NCBI RefSeq assembly: GCF_014529535.1
Contig: NW_023504022.1
Span: 7,677,132 to 7,741,131 of the forward strand
DNA from: Bradysia coprophila
Taxonomy: Eukaryota > Arthropoda > Insecta > Diptera > Sciaridae
Length of the DNA: 64,000 nucleotides
Reading direction: 5' to 3'
The position numbers and the translations under genes are program-made. The notes below the pieces were generated by a model. The model was not told the origin of the DNA, did not search any database, and was given only the letters and a program-made list of their open reading frames with translations. This document shows positions 1-13,800 of this stretch, in pieces (position 1 is the stretch's first letter; the number at the start of each line of letters is the position of its first letter).

Positions 1-1350
1 CGTACTTCTGGACTTGTCTAGGAGTGCCGTACTTCTGGACATAATGTGAATAAATCACAGGGTTGGGCTTCGCTAGTCGTGCGCCACTTTTCGTTTTGTG
101 AAATTTCGATGGTTAGAGCAAAAATTTCGTTCAGATCAGGTTCAAGATTGATCTGCAATTTGTTTGAAAATTTCCAAAAATTTCAGGTCATCCATACCCG
201 ATAGGTTTGAGAAATTCAGGTTCAGGTCAGGTCAGGCTGCTTCAAAGCAAAAATTAGACCTGACCTGATATTTCAGGTTATTGAATTTTTTTAACCACAG
301 TCGACCTTTTCCGAGCTTTAGGCGAAGCCCAGCCTTACTAAATGGTATGGAACTAAATAGAGTAGATGGACTAAATTGATGAAGTGCAGCACCCTTCTCG
401 GGGTCTGTACAAGAATTGACAATAAAAACAGTTAAATATCCATCAAACGGTGTAGATCAGCTACGTCCGGGTAAATATACTTTCAGTACCATTTGATACT
501 ATACTCAAGAATGATGCTAAATCATGCAACATTTATGTCCCGATAATATTTCCAACACATTCAAAAATCTCGTCACATTACATTCTCAAAAATTCTTTTG
601 CCCCAAGAATTCCTTAACGTACGCAAATATTGTTATTCAGACAATTTATGTTATGTAAGTGCCGAAAAAAGTCAATTAATTCAATGCTCTGCGTTCCACC
701 GAAAAAACAGCAGAAAATTCACTTATAAATCAAATCGAATGCAATGTTTATTAAATATCAGTCTTAATTCTGCACTAAATAAATATTTTGTGCGACGAGC
801 TTAATTATACCATACAGACACAATTGAAAATGAAAGGAGGAAACATCATTGACCACCCATGAGACACGGGGAGTATTAGTTGTTGCTCGTTGCTGTATCG
901 TTTGCTCGTTTTTTTGAAACTAATAACCAAACAACAAAAGACGTTATGAACCGGGGAATTTATCATTTTTAATTACACAACACACTGCAACCTGTCTTCG
1001 CACACATAAAATGGCATACATTTCGTTTATGATGGATCACTGAAATCCATTTTTCTGCTCCGTCCTATTTCAAGCTAATAAGATGGTTTCTTGTTGCGAT
1101 TGATGAATGCATAATGAACTTGTTAAAATGTGTAATTTACTTTAGTGATTTTGTATACCACATTAACTAAATAATAAATACAGAAAAAAAAACGAGCAGG
1201 AAAAAAAACCGAAAAGATAATAAACAACCGTTTCGTACAAAAAAATAATTTTAACTTAAAAAGCGCAGCCGTTCAATATTTTTTTAATATTAAGTGTAGG
1301 TACCTGTACCTGGTACATTCTTTAAAATTGAGTATTTGCGTTTACTTGGT

Positions 1351-1381
<31 letters not shown>

Positions 1382-1844
1382 AGAACTTCGCTGGATATGT
1401 GCCGTTGTTGTGTTCTTTTCGTACCTGACGGACGACTTAATTGAAAAGTGTAATTATGGTAATAAAACGATTACTTGAAAAGAAATTTTTATTTTTTTAT
1501 TTTTAATAAATTCGAAGCTCACAAAAATTTTTTTATTTGCATTTATGATTGTGGACATTTGCATATTTTGTGCATGTTACGTATACGTGTGGATACTTTA
1601 GGAAAAGGTAAAGAGACGTCAGTGGCTCGATTTTTAAACCAGTCTCTTGTGGTGCAGTGAATATTGAATACTAGGTCTTTGACATATAATATTGTACATG
1701 TAATATTGTACATGTCGTGATATCAAAGTAATATCTAGGTATCCAAATCCTGTTCTACCCGAAACATTACTTTCAATATTAAAAGTTGTTCTATTCACTC
1801 TCACTGCTTTTTTCAGTTATTCTTTAAAAGGGCATCGGCGCCTT
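1..1844. other. Gene-free stretch with simple repeats
   Basis: No ORF here looks like a protein I recognise. The first 41 bases hold two copies of CGTACTTCTGGAC. Positions about 100-315 carry a TCAGGT-rich dispersed repeat (listed separately). A (TAA)n microsatellite runs from about 1351 to 1379. The rest is AT-rich intergenic or intronic DNA. Confidence 0.6.
100..318. repeat. TCAGGT-rich dispersed repeat, copy 1
   Basis: The block is made of degenerate TCAGGT/ACCTGA and GATCTGA words. It ends in CAGTCGACCTTTTCCGAGC, close to the ends of the blocks near 12350 and 41270. Related blocks lie at about 4800-4975, 12345-12510 and 40755-41297. No coding capacity is seen. I do not recognise a named family. 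Confidence 0.55.
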
Positions 1845-1894
1845 GTTGAAAAGCATACATTTGGGCGTTTTTTTAAATGCTGGATTTTAGTTTA

Positions 1895-2162
1895 CTTTTG
1901 ATGATATCCTTCCAACAGAATTTATTTTCAAAAATGCACGACCGCAATAACGACCACGAATGTGTTGGCTTTCAAAAGAAAACAGATTCGGTTGTAGCAG
2001 CTCTAAGAAAACTTAGCAGTTTATGAATATTTCGTTAAACCGCTCACGTTTGTCAAACGACTACAACTAAAACTAATTTTTAATTTACGCTAACACATTC
2101 GTGGTCGATATTGCGATTGTACATTTTTCGAAAACGATTCTGATGAAAAGACATCATCAAAA
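1895..2162. mobile_element. Inverted-repeat MITE, shared with 27.8-28.1 kb
   Basis: The left arm begins TTTTGATGATATCCTTCCAA and contains CGACCGCAATAACGACCACG. The right arm mirrors it, ending ACATCATCAAAA. The arms are roughly 100 bp and imperfect. A second diverged copy with the same order of words lies at about 27790-28165 inside a larger element. There is no ORF, so it is non-autonomous. Confidence 0.6.
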
Positions 2163-2224
2163 ATGAATTACGAGACATGCAATGCAAATGTAGGCTACAA
2201 TTTTAGCTAAGTACCAATGCTGCT

Positions 2225-2405
2225 TAACTTAGTATACATATAGTGTTAAAAGAGAACGTGTTAAAAGAGTATTCACCCATCGAGCTCAGTTAAATTAACT
2301 GGTTTGTTCCTAGTTAACTGGACTTTCACAAACAAATTTTGCCGCATCACCCGTCGAGTCCAGTTAAGTTTCTTCTCTTTTATGCTCCTTTAACACTGTA
2401 TACTT
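2225..2405. repeat. TTAACTGG-motif dispersed repeat
   Basis: Repeated AGTTAAATTAACTGG/CCAGTTAAGTTT words are flanked by AGTGTTAAA on the left and TTTAACACTGTA on the right, so the ends are inverted. The same words build the larger 38.2-39.4 kb block. Non-coding. Confidence 0.5.
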
Positions 2406-4797
2406 CGTACACTGTAGTGATTATTGTATTAAGAGCAATATCGCCAAAATGACATCGAACAAAATCAAACATTTTAAGACACGAGGTTCGGGTCGAGTTA
2501 TAGCTCATACGATACGTTCAACTGTTGCGAGTAAAGCATAGTCCTACGTTTGGAAAACTTTATTTTGTCGGCTTTGTTCAAAATCGATAAGTCGAGTGAC
2601 ACAATTATCGTAAAACACCTATAGGCCTTGAAGAGACGCTCATTTTAACACGTAGGGGATAATGCTCGAGCAGGCACTTTAGGCACGCTGGAAAGTGCAA
2701 AGGGTCAATTTTTTTCATTTTTAGAAATTTATTTGGAGTTATTCCTCGACTCCCTTAGCACTTTCCGGTGTGCCGAAAGTTGACAAGTCACATTAAACGG
2801 CAACTTGTTAAGCATACACACCACCAGGATCATGTTCACCTGTGTTGGTGTTATTAGCCATTTCAGGTGAAAAAGAACGTAACTTTGCCGAATCACTGAC
2901 CGAATATAGTGTCAAATTTAGATGCTCGGCATAAGATTTATTTACCGCAGTGAATGCGAAATTGAGCCGCCAGCGACTTTAACAACAAATTTGATGCTGA
3001 GATCGTCAAACCAAGAAATTTCGTATTTCGACGAGCCTTTGTAAGACACGAGAGTTTGGTATTTGCAAAGTGAATTTTTTTGGCCTGATTTCTCAGCAGA
3101 TTGATTTTTTTCACAAAAGAAAAAAATATAAAAATCGGGTTCGGTATCGACTTCTTGTCCACAGTATAATAACAGGATAGATAAACTACCAATTTTGGTC
3201 TACTGAATTCAAAAACAAATCAAATGAACCCGCAATGCCCTTCTATAAATTTGTTGCGATGTGTGTGCAGGTAACAAACCGAAGAAATATGTCAAAAAAG
3301 GTTAGCGTATCGATTTATTGTTTTGATTTGAAAAATTGGTTTCTAATTTAATTGAACAAATATTTACACAAATAAAATAAATTAATGCCCCCCCATTAAA
3401 GTGATTTAGATTTTTTCTCGAAATTCCATCGTCTATATCGGTATAATGCAAGGGCTACACACAGTATCACAAATTATTATTTTTTCGGAAATGAATTATA
3501 GAACCATCATTTGTTCGAAAAACCAATAAATTTTGATATGAAACGAAAACTACAAACAGAGAAAACGCAATTTTGCATCTTTCCGTCTACCATAAATAAT
3601 ATACAACAAAATACAAAGAGACAAGAGAAGAAGAACCGAAACAATAATTTTTTTTTCTGTTCAAAAAGTTATTTTCAGTCAGTGCCAGAGATATTTTTTC
3701 AACAAAAATTTTTCGATTTTTTTCTCCTTCTTTGTTTATATGTCCAGTCCACGCCCGCATATGTTTACTCTGGACTATAATTAAGCTCTCTAGATCCATA
3801 TTAAAAATGTTAAAAAACCAACACAGCCACACAATATAAATCATTATTACTTTTCCTCCTAAGCAAGAATACACACGAAAAAAAAAATTCATTTACTCCC
3901 TTTCATTTCAAATTAAAGAAATATATTTGTTTAACGCGCCGTATTAATTTTTGTTTTTTTAAATTAAAAGATTCCGATGTGATAAGATTCAACACACTAT
4001 GGGCCAAAGAATGGTAGGGGCGTTTTAATTTATTTACATGTGTTTCAGACGCATAAATTTATGTTATGTGAAAATTTACCAAGGATCGAAGAAATCCTTT
4101 CGTTTAATTCAAACTCCACTGCTACGGAAGTCTAGAAATTTTTTAAACCTTCGGTTTGAATGGGTGGATTGTTTAAATGCCATAAAATTCTATCGAATTG
4201 CTACAGTTACAGCTATGACTTTGATTTATGATCTTCGGATTCGATTGAAGAAACGACAAACGGGATAAACTGCATTATGTACCAAATGCACTTATAGGAA
4301 ATTTATTCTATTATTCTATTCTCTCCAGTCAATTAACTGATTTGGGTATTTGAGCTCACTGTTACAATTTTTTTTATTTAGCTAAAGGGAGGTTAGATCT
4401 ATCACTTAAAAGACAGTTGAAACTAATCGTTTTTGCAATGCTTAAGTCAGTCCACTTAAAGGTAAATAAAACGTATATCTACCAAGATTAATACTGAAAA
4501 CATATTCACTGGTGTCGAATCTAGTACTTCATCAATTCTAAGTATTTTCAACGGTCCGATACACTATAGTACAGTCAGTAAGGTACACTTTGTTCAATTA
4601 CTGTCGTAAAACTGAGCGCCTGACACATTTTTAAAATCTGTAATCTTCAAGACTGTGCTGGGAAACTATCGAGAAACGTTCACACCACCCAAGTCGTTTC
4701 TCTTCTAATACTGATTTCATAAGAAATCTTTTTTTTAGGCTGCGTCATTCGTTGTTAATTCTTCTCAGAACCGGTTCAGATTTGGGATTTGTGTCTC
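2406..4797. other. Intergenic or intronic stretch, no gene seen
   Basis: No recognisable coding region. Positions about 2645-2800 hold a diverged copy of the foldback at 42470-42620, sharing GGGATAATGCTC, GGCACTTTAGGCAC and CTCGACTCCCTTAGCAC. The ORFs at 3.5-3.9 kb are low-complexity AT sequence and do not resemble a protein. Confidence 0.5.
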
Positions 4798-4799
4798 GA

Positions 4800-4975
4800 T
4801 TAAAGCTCGGAACAGATCAGACTAATCTGAACTGATACTGAAAAATTCGATCTGAAATTTTCAGATTCAAATCAGATTACTATTGAATTGAATCTGATCT
4901 CAATCTGAAAATTTCAGATCGTCGTTTTTCAGTTTCAGATCAGATAAAAGAGATCTGTTTCGATTCTCAACTTTA
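4800..4975. repeat. TCAGGT-type dispersed repeat, copy 2
   Basis: It starts GCTCGGAACAGATCAG and continues as AATCTGA/TCAGATT words in both orientations. The start matches the 40.76 kb copy (GCTCGGAACAAATCAGG). Confidence 0.5.
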
Positions 4976-5400
4976 TGTCCCGTACAACGTGATTTTGCTG
5001 ATTGCAGTGGTCGCACTAAAATTTTCGTGTCCTACCGCAGGACATGTAGGACATTTTTTTGAGATTTATTAAAGAACTATGGTTCAAAGTAGTTATTTAT
5101 GCCACTACAAACTTTAGATGCCTCTGTGGCATAAACTGTTGAATTTGACTCAATGCAAAGTACTTTGTTATGCTCACGATGTGTATTATGACAAACGGCC
5201 TATTTTAAATTCTAAAATATCAACTAGATAAGCCCTTTAATAAAGTACTTTGCACCTCGATTGCATAAATAACAATTTTTCAATTTACGGTTTCTGTTTT
5301 TTCAATTCTTCGATTTTTTTCTACGTTCGCTGGATTGCAGCTGTTAGAACTGCATGTGCCTTAATCAATTCACTTATTTCCACGGTTCCGTTGGAATTTA

Positions 5401-5590
5401 CACAGGGCAGAGTAAAGTAAACCAGGCAGGAGCGCTTGATTTGACTAGGGACCTGAATAATCTATTAGTCTTATTTTTATGTCAGTGTTCATTTGCGTTC
5501 ATTTTTATACAGTGTATTAGGTCCCTTATTTCCTTGCTTATTTGACGTTTAAATGAACCGCTCCTGCCTGGTTTAATTTACTCTGCCGTG
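5401..5590. mobile_element. MITE with GGCAGAGTAAAGTAAACCAG ends
   Basis: The left end contains GGCAGAGTAAAGTAAACCAG, followed by GCAGGAGCG. The right end carries the inverse, CGCTCCTGCCTGG then TTTAATTTACTCTGCCGTG. The inverted repeats are about 30 bp on a ~190 bp element. The same terminal sequence bounds the element at 34418-34743, so they are one family. No coding capacity. Confidence 0.75.
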
Positions 5591-8500
5591 AATTTGCAGC
5601 TTTGCTCAAACATTTGTTACTGTCGATCAACAATTTTTCCGCCACATTTAACGTTGACAATTCCTGACCAATCGATCTATCGATTTCCCTTATATTTTCT
5701 CCTTCGCTTTTTTGTCCTTATGTTCACGATCAGCTCTTTTCAGCTTAGAATTTTTGAAGATCTAAATAAACCTGATAGTTGGCGACAAAGTGACAGCAGA
5801 CAATCAGTTATGGGAATATTTATAACACTCTTAATGCATCAATAGCATCCTGGACTGGCTGTTGTTCCTTGTATCGACTCTTTATTTTGAAGAAGGTTTG
5901 TGCTGAATACAGCATTTGCGTGGCTCAAACAAAAACACGCTTTTGCCAGTCGCGAAATCTTTCATTTCTGATAATCTAAGCCAATAATCATATGAAGTTA
6001 GGTCGAAAATTATTTTAATTTACTTTCAGAGCTCAAAATCCGCTTGATTGTTATACTTAATTAAAGTCCTTGAAGTGCCCTACGTAGGACATTAGGACAA
6101 GTAGGACAAATTTCGAAATAGTAGGACAAAGTAGGAAAGTAGGACACTGTGGGAGCGCTGTGATTGTGATTTTCCTCTGAACAATATTGTATTGATTTGA
6201 CCTTGCGTCTAGAGCTGTTTTCTTCATTTGGCCAAAATTCCGCCATCATGGCATCACGGTGAATAAATCGATTTTAACAATGTCTTAGCTGACAATGAGT
6301 CACCCAGTCTCACGATTCTTGAACTGTGTAGACTAAAATTTAAATTAATTGAGTAACTCCAGTGAGAGAATTTTTGTTTCTGAACGTGCTTGACCTTAAC
6401 TTGAACTGATACGGGCAAATAAGAGATTTGAACAAACTTCCAAAGGTTTTCTATCTGGAGCAAATGGACTTGAATGTTACAAAAAGTATTTGATTTTTCA
6501 TGGAAAGTGCTAAAGATACATCGAAAATCGCATATAATTTCTGTTATTTTCTCATTTGCCCACTCTTTAGCTGTTCACTTATTTTCGTGGATCTTGTGGA
6601 TTTTTAAAATGTCGAAGACTGCCAACCAACCTTATCATTTACCGCTTTTTTTGGAACTCAGATCAGACAATATATAAATCCATTGGCGTTATTTTCGCAT
6701 CTTCTAGGACTTCTGTCACCTAGACACTTGTTCTATTCTATCCTAACTCTACATGGTTGGTTTCCACTGTTTCATTGAGATGCATATGGATACGCAGTGA
6801 GCGTGAAGATCATTCTTAATTTATCTTTTATTTTATTTAAGATCTACCTCAGTAACCAAACCGGTCAGTTTTGTTTTTGTTGCGACGTGCGGGTCCCACT
6901 GATAATCATTTTCAAAAATAGATCAAATAACCGAGAGAAACTGGTACATCCAATTGACATAGATATGAATGCATTTACTCACCATATTTACATCCAAGTT
7001 ATCCAAGGGCACTTTGAATGCGATGAACCTCGTTCCTTCGATTCTAGCTCCAATGGCCGAGTAGGTCAACCAACTGATTCGTAGATAAGATTTTTTTTTA
7101 TAAATCTGATCAATGGAATGAATATAATGTAATTACCGATCAGGTATGAGCCCCATGCTGACGCTGCTGGAGGGAATGATTTTTATACAATGATCGGTGT
7201 TCTTAGAGCAATATTGTAAGAAAATAAGATTTGATTTCAACTTATTCACAATTTGTAAAATGTTTATTGTCAAATGGGTAAAAATGTTCAGTTACTGTTA
7301 TCATAAGTAAGGACTTTTGTAACTAAAAAAAACGTCTCCCGTTCCAATGAAAATTTTTGTCGCGTTGTTCACAATCAGATGTTTTCAAATTGAACGTTTC
7401 AATCTGTCACTCGTTTTTAAAACACAAATCGAAAACAATTTATTTTAATATGGAACCAAATCCGTTTTTGATTTTTCATTTGTTATTTTTAAGTAATTAA
7501 ACAAAAATAATATACGCGAACGAAAATGACATGTGTTAACCAACTGACATTTTCACCTTTTCCACCTCTTCTTTTTCGCCGAACTAGGCGCCATCTGTGT
7601 CTGTGATGTGATACGAACGAAATTACTTGGGCGATAAAAAGCGAGGGAAAAACAAATGTGCCCATAATCATATTTGGATTTCAGTCTGGATATTTTCCAT
7701 TTGAGTGTGCTGGCATAAAAAATACGAAATTTGAAACCATGAAGGTAAGTTTCTTTTTCGATTCAATAGTCCAATAAAATGAATATCTCAGTTAGGATGA
7801 GTCCCAAACCCAACAGGGCACTATTTGCCACGTAACTTTATTACATTCGCTTTCCAATCATACCAAGTCCACCGTCGTCGCCTTCGATAACTTTTCAATG
7901 AGAACACTTCGACCACTTCCCACCTGCTTTTTTCGATGTTTTGGACCGAATAGCTCCGACTGGACTGAACAGTTCTTTTGCTTGAACATATTTATACGTA
8001 CCAGCTTGGAACGGTTGATTTGAGGTAGTTTCGTTTGTACAACTTTCGAAATTACCATTAAGATCATCGGTCCTGAATCATAATTGTCTAAAATCAAAGC
8101 ACTGTATAGCACCGAAGCGACAGTGCTTTGCTAAAATTCCTAAAAAAGTTACGAAGATACGATGACAAGTAAAATTTTAGTGAATTTTTCTAGTATTAGA
8201 CTTGAACCAAAATTGTGGATTCCTGGATGCTCACATGAAGATTTTCGAAACTTTAAAAGACAAACGTGTGCGCCTATAAAATACCTTCCAACGAACGCGT
8301 GTGCAAATAATGTTTTCTTCCCGGTATCCAAATCCGATTTATTGAAGCAACATAGGTATGTAACAATGTTTGTCTTTACATCATTAGAAAGGTGGGAGCG
8401 GCCGGGAGAAAAATTTTGTTCCTTTGAAAGAAAAAATTGTATTGACTAAAGCTACACTACTTCAACGTTTCCGAAATGGAGAAAATCGATTAAGGATTTT

Positions 8501-8635
8501 TAATTTGAAAATTGGGAATTTTTCAGTTCTTATTGGATAGTTTTGATGTTTGGATTCCTGTTCGTTTCTCAATTATCTCGCTACTTTCACGATTTTCTAG
8601 TTTTCCTAAACGTTTACCATTTGGGATGGTATCGG
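5591..8635. other. Gene-free stretch with GTAGGAC repeats
   Basis: No protein is recognised. Positions about 6080-6150 contain several GTAGGAC words. A related TGTCCTAC/GTAGGACA segment at about 5027-5060 has an inverted homologue at about 27738-27770. The rest is AT-rich with short spurious ORFs. Confidence 0.5.
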
Positions 8636-8852
8636 GTAATCTGGCACACGGTGGCAAAAGAACGCACTTTTAAATTACGTAAAGGGTGAACTTGAACTCG
8701 CACACACAAGTTTATTGCTACAAATGCTTTTTAGACATGTCATCGACTGCATGACTTCTTTTACAAAATTTTGGTATCGAAAAATCGTGTTCGAGTTCAC
8801 CTTTTACGTAGTTAAAAAGTACGTTGTTTTAAACCGTGTGCCAAATTACCCC
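8636..8852. mobile_element. Inverted-repeat MITE
   Basis: GTAATCTGGCACACGG near 8636 is mirrored by CCGTGTGCCAAATTAC near 8836. The arms continue inward (AAATTACGTAAAGGGTGAAC against GAGTTCACCTTTTACGTAG). Arms are about 65 bp and imperfect. No ORF of note. Confidence 0.65.
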
Positions 8853-8860
8853 ACGCCACC

Positions 8861-9248
8861 TAGGAAGGACTTCGACGCTAGAAGCCAAAACACTTTCAAA
8901 AAAATTCTTCGAAGCTTGTGTGGCTGGTGAAAAGTGGTCAAAAAACGAAAACTTGCATTTTTCTTACCAAAATGATACTCCACACGACCATGTACATTTT
9001 GTGTAACGCGAGAAATTTCTGTAAGAACAGTGTGGATGAATTTTAAACCCAATACGTTCCTATTCGGCTCAATGGTACACGTGATTACCTTTCTAATGAC
9101 ACCCCACACGGCCCTGTACAGCTCGCGTAACTGGAGAAATTTTGGTAAGAAAAATGCAAGTTTTCGGTTTTTGATTATCTTTCACCAGCCAAGCTTCGAA
9201 GATTTTTTTTGAAAGTGGTTTTGGGTTCCAGGGTCGAAGTCCTTTCTT
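8861..9248. mobile_element. Inverted-repeat element abutting the previous MITE
   Basis: AGGAAGGACTTCGACGCTAG on the left is mirrored by GGGTCGAAGTCCTTTCTT on the right. The arms are about 115 bp and include GAAGCTTGTGTGGCTGGTGA against TTTCACCAGCCAAGCTTCGA, then GAAAACTTGCATTTTTCTTA against its inverse. ORFs within are mirror artefacts of the arms. Confidence 0.65.
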
Positions 9249-10490
9249 TCTTGTTTAACTGTAAGGTAAGACTTTATTAATGTACACCTGACTCAATTAA
9301 TCATTTTACATGTGACGAGATTTTAAATTAAATATTATAAATTTCGTCCAATTTGCCTACAACGATATCAGTTGTTTTGGAAGTAAACACAAGGACTTGC
9401 GTCACTTTTTACTCTTTTAAGGGTTTTTGACCGATCTATACTACGCCGTAGGTGAAATATTCGATATGCACATGATCGCAAAACCTCTCCAATTTGTTGA
9501 ATTGCAACAGGTACAGCATGTATATAGTTCTGGGGTGCATGGGAATGTTTTAAATATAGATTATGTTCACTCTGCATCGCTACACCATTTCCCTACAGTC
9601 AAAGTGGCTTCCCGACTATGAGCAAAATGTAAAAAATAGTGTTTTTTCAGAAAGAGTCCCTCGGAATCGATCAGTTATGGGCTAGAATTGTCCCCAGACA
9701 CGTTACCAATAAATAAAAACTATTTTGGACGAGAATTTGATTCAAATTTACTCTTTTATTCCACCCGTAAAGGTCAACTTTTTTTCAAATGGTCCGCAAA
9801 TCCTGCAACACAAAACTACTGAGGTCAAATTTTGATATGTGATGGTGGTTGAGGTCAACTACCATAATATGTGGTTGGCCCCTCAGAACAATGATGTTGC
9901 AGAGATACAACACTCTTTGAAAGTTGACCATACTTTGACTGCTGGCTGGCCATGGGTGGTGAGTGCGGAAGTCAGGATGGGCTCAAATTGTCGGCCGTGG
10001 ACAGGCCAACAATCCTATAAAGTTCTAACTTTTTGGGTTGCTCTTTCCTCAAGATATTGCTAAAAAAGTGTATTCACCACCCCTTGACATCATATGACAT
10101 GTACACACATTACACCCAAAATGTTTTTTTTTTGTAAAAAATGGCAGACACCCATTCGCTAGAATTGAACGACGAATCGAATGAGCTATAACTCATTAAT
10201 ATCGGAGATCAAAAATTGAAAATTTGGCTGACGAATTGGCGAATTGACTCTTAATGTCTAGGTTCTAAAAATCGTCGATGGCTTGTTTTAATGTTTCATA
10301 CAACTTGTTCGAAGTTGTCGCGAATTGGCTGTTCTCTCTAATTCAAAGAGTTGTCCAAATGAATGTGGTTGTTTCTTAAGTTGTGACCGAAGGGCTTTTC
10401 GAGCCAGTTCGACTCCTGATGACACTGACTGAAGAGGATATAAACAAACAAAGATTTTTCATTTTCTTTTCTTTTCTTTTTTAAATAAAA
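9249..10490. other. No gene seen
   Basis: The region has no recognisable protein. GACTTGCGTCAC followed by TTTTAAGGGTTTTTGACCGA at about 9393-9436 recurs at about 57834-57872, so it is a dispersed repeat fragment. The last ~50 bases become T-rich toward the p60 3' UTR. Confidence 0.45.
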
Positions 10491-10862
10491 AATATTTATT
10501 ATTTACAGTAATATTGAGTGGTTGCAGAAAAAGTAACCAATGATTAATTTCATCCATAATAATAATTACTTGTTTTTTGTTGGTTTTTTTTAATAGTTTT
10601 TCTTTTCATTTTTTTTGTTTGTTTGCAAATATTATTCGAAACGATACTCTCTCTCTCTTAGTTATTAAATAATAATAAAAAAAATCAAATTTTTTTTCTT
10701 CTTTTTCATTTCTCTTTGAATCAAATTCGATAAACACATTTTCATTTTCATCATTTTCTGTTTTTGTTTTTTTTTCTGTTTTTTTGTATCAATATAGACT
10801 TATAGACTTATATATTATTTTATAAAAATATATATAGTTAATAATTTTTTTTTGTTTTTGTT
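10491..10862 (-). other. Probable 3' UTR of the p60 gene
   Basis: This is low-complexity T/A sequence directly after the p60 stop codon, read on the minus strand. TTTATT at 10495-10500 gives AATAAA on the minus strand and is a candidate polyadenylation signal. No ORFs are seen. The UTR extent is inferred. Confidence 0.4.
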
Positions 10863-13800
10863 TTACTTTTGTAACCTTTGAATGTACGGCGAAAAAATTG
10901 GATATTTTAGTGTTGTTGGCAACAGATCATTATGCTCTTCCAGCGAACTTTGGGCATAATGTAAAACTAACGACAGCAGTGACGGATAAACATTGTACGG
11001 TATCGCAAAGCCGTAAAAACCGTCCAGCGTTTTGTGGATCATGCAATGATTTATGACACCGTTGCATGCAATTGACAGTGCATGATTGCCGGCCGAACTC
11101 GGACGAATGAGAAACGTACCCGTTGGTTTGTCGGCCAGATAGGCTTCGGCCTCGGGCCGCGAACATTTAGGAATATTCCAAGTTTTTTCATCTTCATGTA
11201 ACAGCTCGTTTTGGTCCTGTTCCGTCCACGCTTCGAAACCCCGTTCGATTAGTTTTTTAATTTGTTGTTCGCTTACGCCTCGGTTCATCAGCCATCTGGA
11301 AATGGATAAAAAATCGTTAGATAAATGGATGAAGCAAGTAATTACTAAGAACTTCATAGTGAGTAGTGAATTCGCTAACAAATAGGTCATAGCTTGAGAA
11401 TTATGAGCAGAAATCGTCCAATGAATTGGTGGGACGGACGTAAAGTTTTAAGGTCCAAAACTCACTAGCAATTTTGATGGGATCGGCATTTATGTTGCAT
11501 TTTCCATTGTTAAACTCAGGGCCTATTTTTGGAAATTTTTTCCAAAATTTCCAAAAGTTGCGAACGTCCAAAAACCAAAAACAGCCTTGCGTTTTAGCTG
11601 ACTCTCGATTATTTCTTGACACTATCAGCTTTCAAATGAAGTCGAGCATGATTAATTTGAAAGATGAGAGCGTCAATAATCAAACAAAATCGTTGAGAGC
11701 CGGCTAAAACACAAGGCTGAGCTCCGGAGTTGCCAAAACCGTTCGAAATTATGGAAAAATTCGGTTTTTGGACGTTCGCAGTCTTTTGGATTTTTTTTTA
11801 AATTTTGGATAAAATTTCCAAAAAAAAGTTCCAAAAATAGGCCCTGCTTAAACCTGTGATGAACATTGGATTACAATTGAAAACTCAGCCTAATTTTCGA
11901 TCCCATCAACGAAAAGTTGCTCGTGTGTTTTCAAACACGAGTATTGCTACAGAACTGGACTGGCCATAATAAGTTGCGGATGGACTTTTTGAAAAAGTAA
12001 ATTTGTCTGTCATATCTGCAAAAAATCTTGATTGGACTTTTGGCAGTGGGTCCAATGCTAATTGCTGAGATCGACAATTAAGCTGCGTTATCATATGTTT
12101 ATGTCACAAATCGGGCGTCAATCGAAAACATAATTGTCTATCCCAGCAACGCAAAATTACTTGTGTGTCTTCGGCTTAACAAAAGATTTGATATTCCGAG
12201 TCAGAGAATCAAGTAGCTTCGTTAAAAGTGTTTTCAAAAGCTTTCGTGATCTGTTGCACGCTTATTGCATGAGTCGATTTTATGTAATATCAATGAATCA
12301 TCAAACAAACTTCTACCAATTTAATAGATGAACGCGAACAGTTTAAAGCTTGGACTAGGTCGACCGCAGTATTACCTGATTTTCCAGGTCAATTTCAGAA
12401 AACTGAAATCTGGCCTGAATCAAAACTGTCAAGTCAGATTTCAGGTAACTTCAATTTTTGATACAAATTTTCCGGTCACCCTGTCACGTTTCAGATTTGA
12501 CCAGATCTCTATAATCAGAAACTATTACTATTTTGTAGTGAAAATCGGTATCGCTAAATTTTTTTTTGCCAAATTAATTTCGACATCAAATAGATGCCAT
12601 CATCAGTGGCTGAAAACAATAATTTCATGATGATGATGACATCTATTTGATGTCGAAATTAATTTGGCAAAAATAAATTGATTTTGGAAAAATTGAGCGA
12701 TACCGATTTTCACTACAGATATTGATAACACGCTCATCGATTTACAATTATTAGAAACTATTTCTCAGACTTTCATGTTCTAAGCTAACAATTTTAGGAC
12801 GTCTCGTCATCTTAACGGCTACAACTGAAATTGACAACTATCTTCCTCGCAGCCTGTCATTCGAATTTTTGTTTTGAATGAAGAAAACTTGCAACCCGTA
12901 ATGCAATCAATTCGTCACTAGGTCTCCCATCTAATACGTAAACCAAATAAATTTGGATAAAGGGGGGTATCGGATAAGGTCTTGTTCATGTTCATCATTA
13001 TTGGTATTCAATTTACAATACTGAACGATGCGAAACAACAGGAATTTCCATCAAAATATAGTCCTAAAAAGATATGTTTCAGACAGTAGCATTTAGCATT
13101 GCAGTTGGTGAGACGAAAAATTTCGTCATCATCTCACCATCTCAATATGCTAATGACATCGATAGACTTTCACCCATATTTAAGGTACTGTCGTCTGTGC
13201 GTCAATTGGAATTACGAAGGATCGTACAGTGATCTTTGACCTTGAGTATCATTCGATCCCATCACAACAGCGGCAGGGTACGGCAGGGTATACTTTTGGT
13301 TTTTTTTTTCTTCAAACATTTAGAGTTAGGCCAAACGAAAGTGACGCAATTTGCTTCAGCTGTTTTTCAGCTGGTTTAATCATACAACCTTACTGTCTTA
13401 AACGTGTTTATACGGTTTTATCATGCACACGATTGACTGTTAAACTCGTATAAACACGTAGAAGGCAATGAGGCTGTATGATTGGAACAGCTGAAGCAAA
13501 TTGCGTCACTTTAGTTAGAGTTAACTGTACCAAAAATTCCCAAAATTTGTTAAAAAAAATTTTTTGGAAAATTTGGGCAATTTTTTTGAACAAAACCAAA
13601 AATTGGCACCGGGCATAGAAATAATGTTTTCTTCTCGATGACAGAGTCAAGATGTCCCGGTAACAAAAAAACTTAAAACTGAATTCCCGGTCCATACATT
13701 TCCCGGTGCTTTGTTCAGCGAAGGCTCGATTTATCGGTATTCAAATTTTTTACGGAAAAATTTCCCGGTAACTAGGCTACCAGGACACCGCATTCAATGA

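Noticed and set aside
1351-1379. TAA repeats considered as CRISPR-like or satellite DNA
   Set aside because: A simple 3 bp microsatellite with no spacers; the window is eukaryotic.
7739-7744. ATGAAG followed by a strong GTAAGT donor, like a tiny first coding exon
   Set aside because: No downstream exon in a matching phase with a recognisable protein was found in the next several kilobases.
9393-9436. Possible tRNA or small RNA gene suggested by a sequence repeated at 57.8 kb
   Set aside because: No cloverleaf, A/B box spacing or CCA-end context could be made; best explained as a dispersed repeat fragment.
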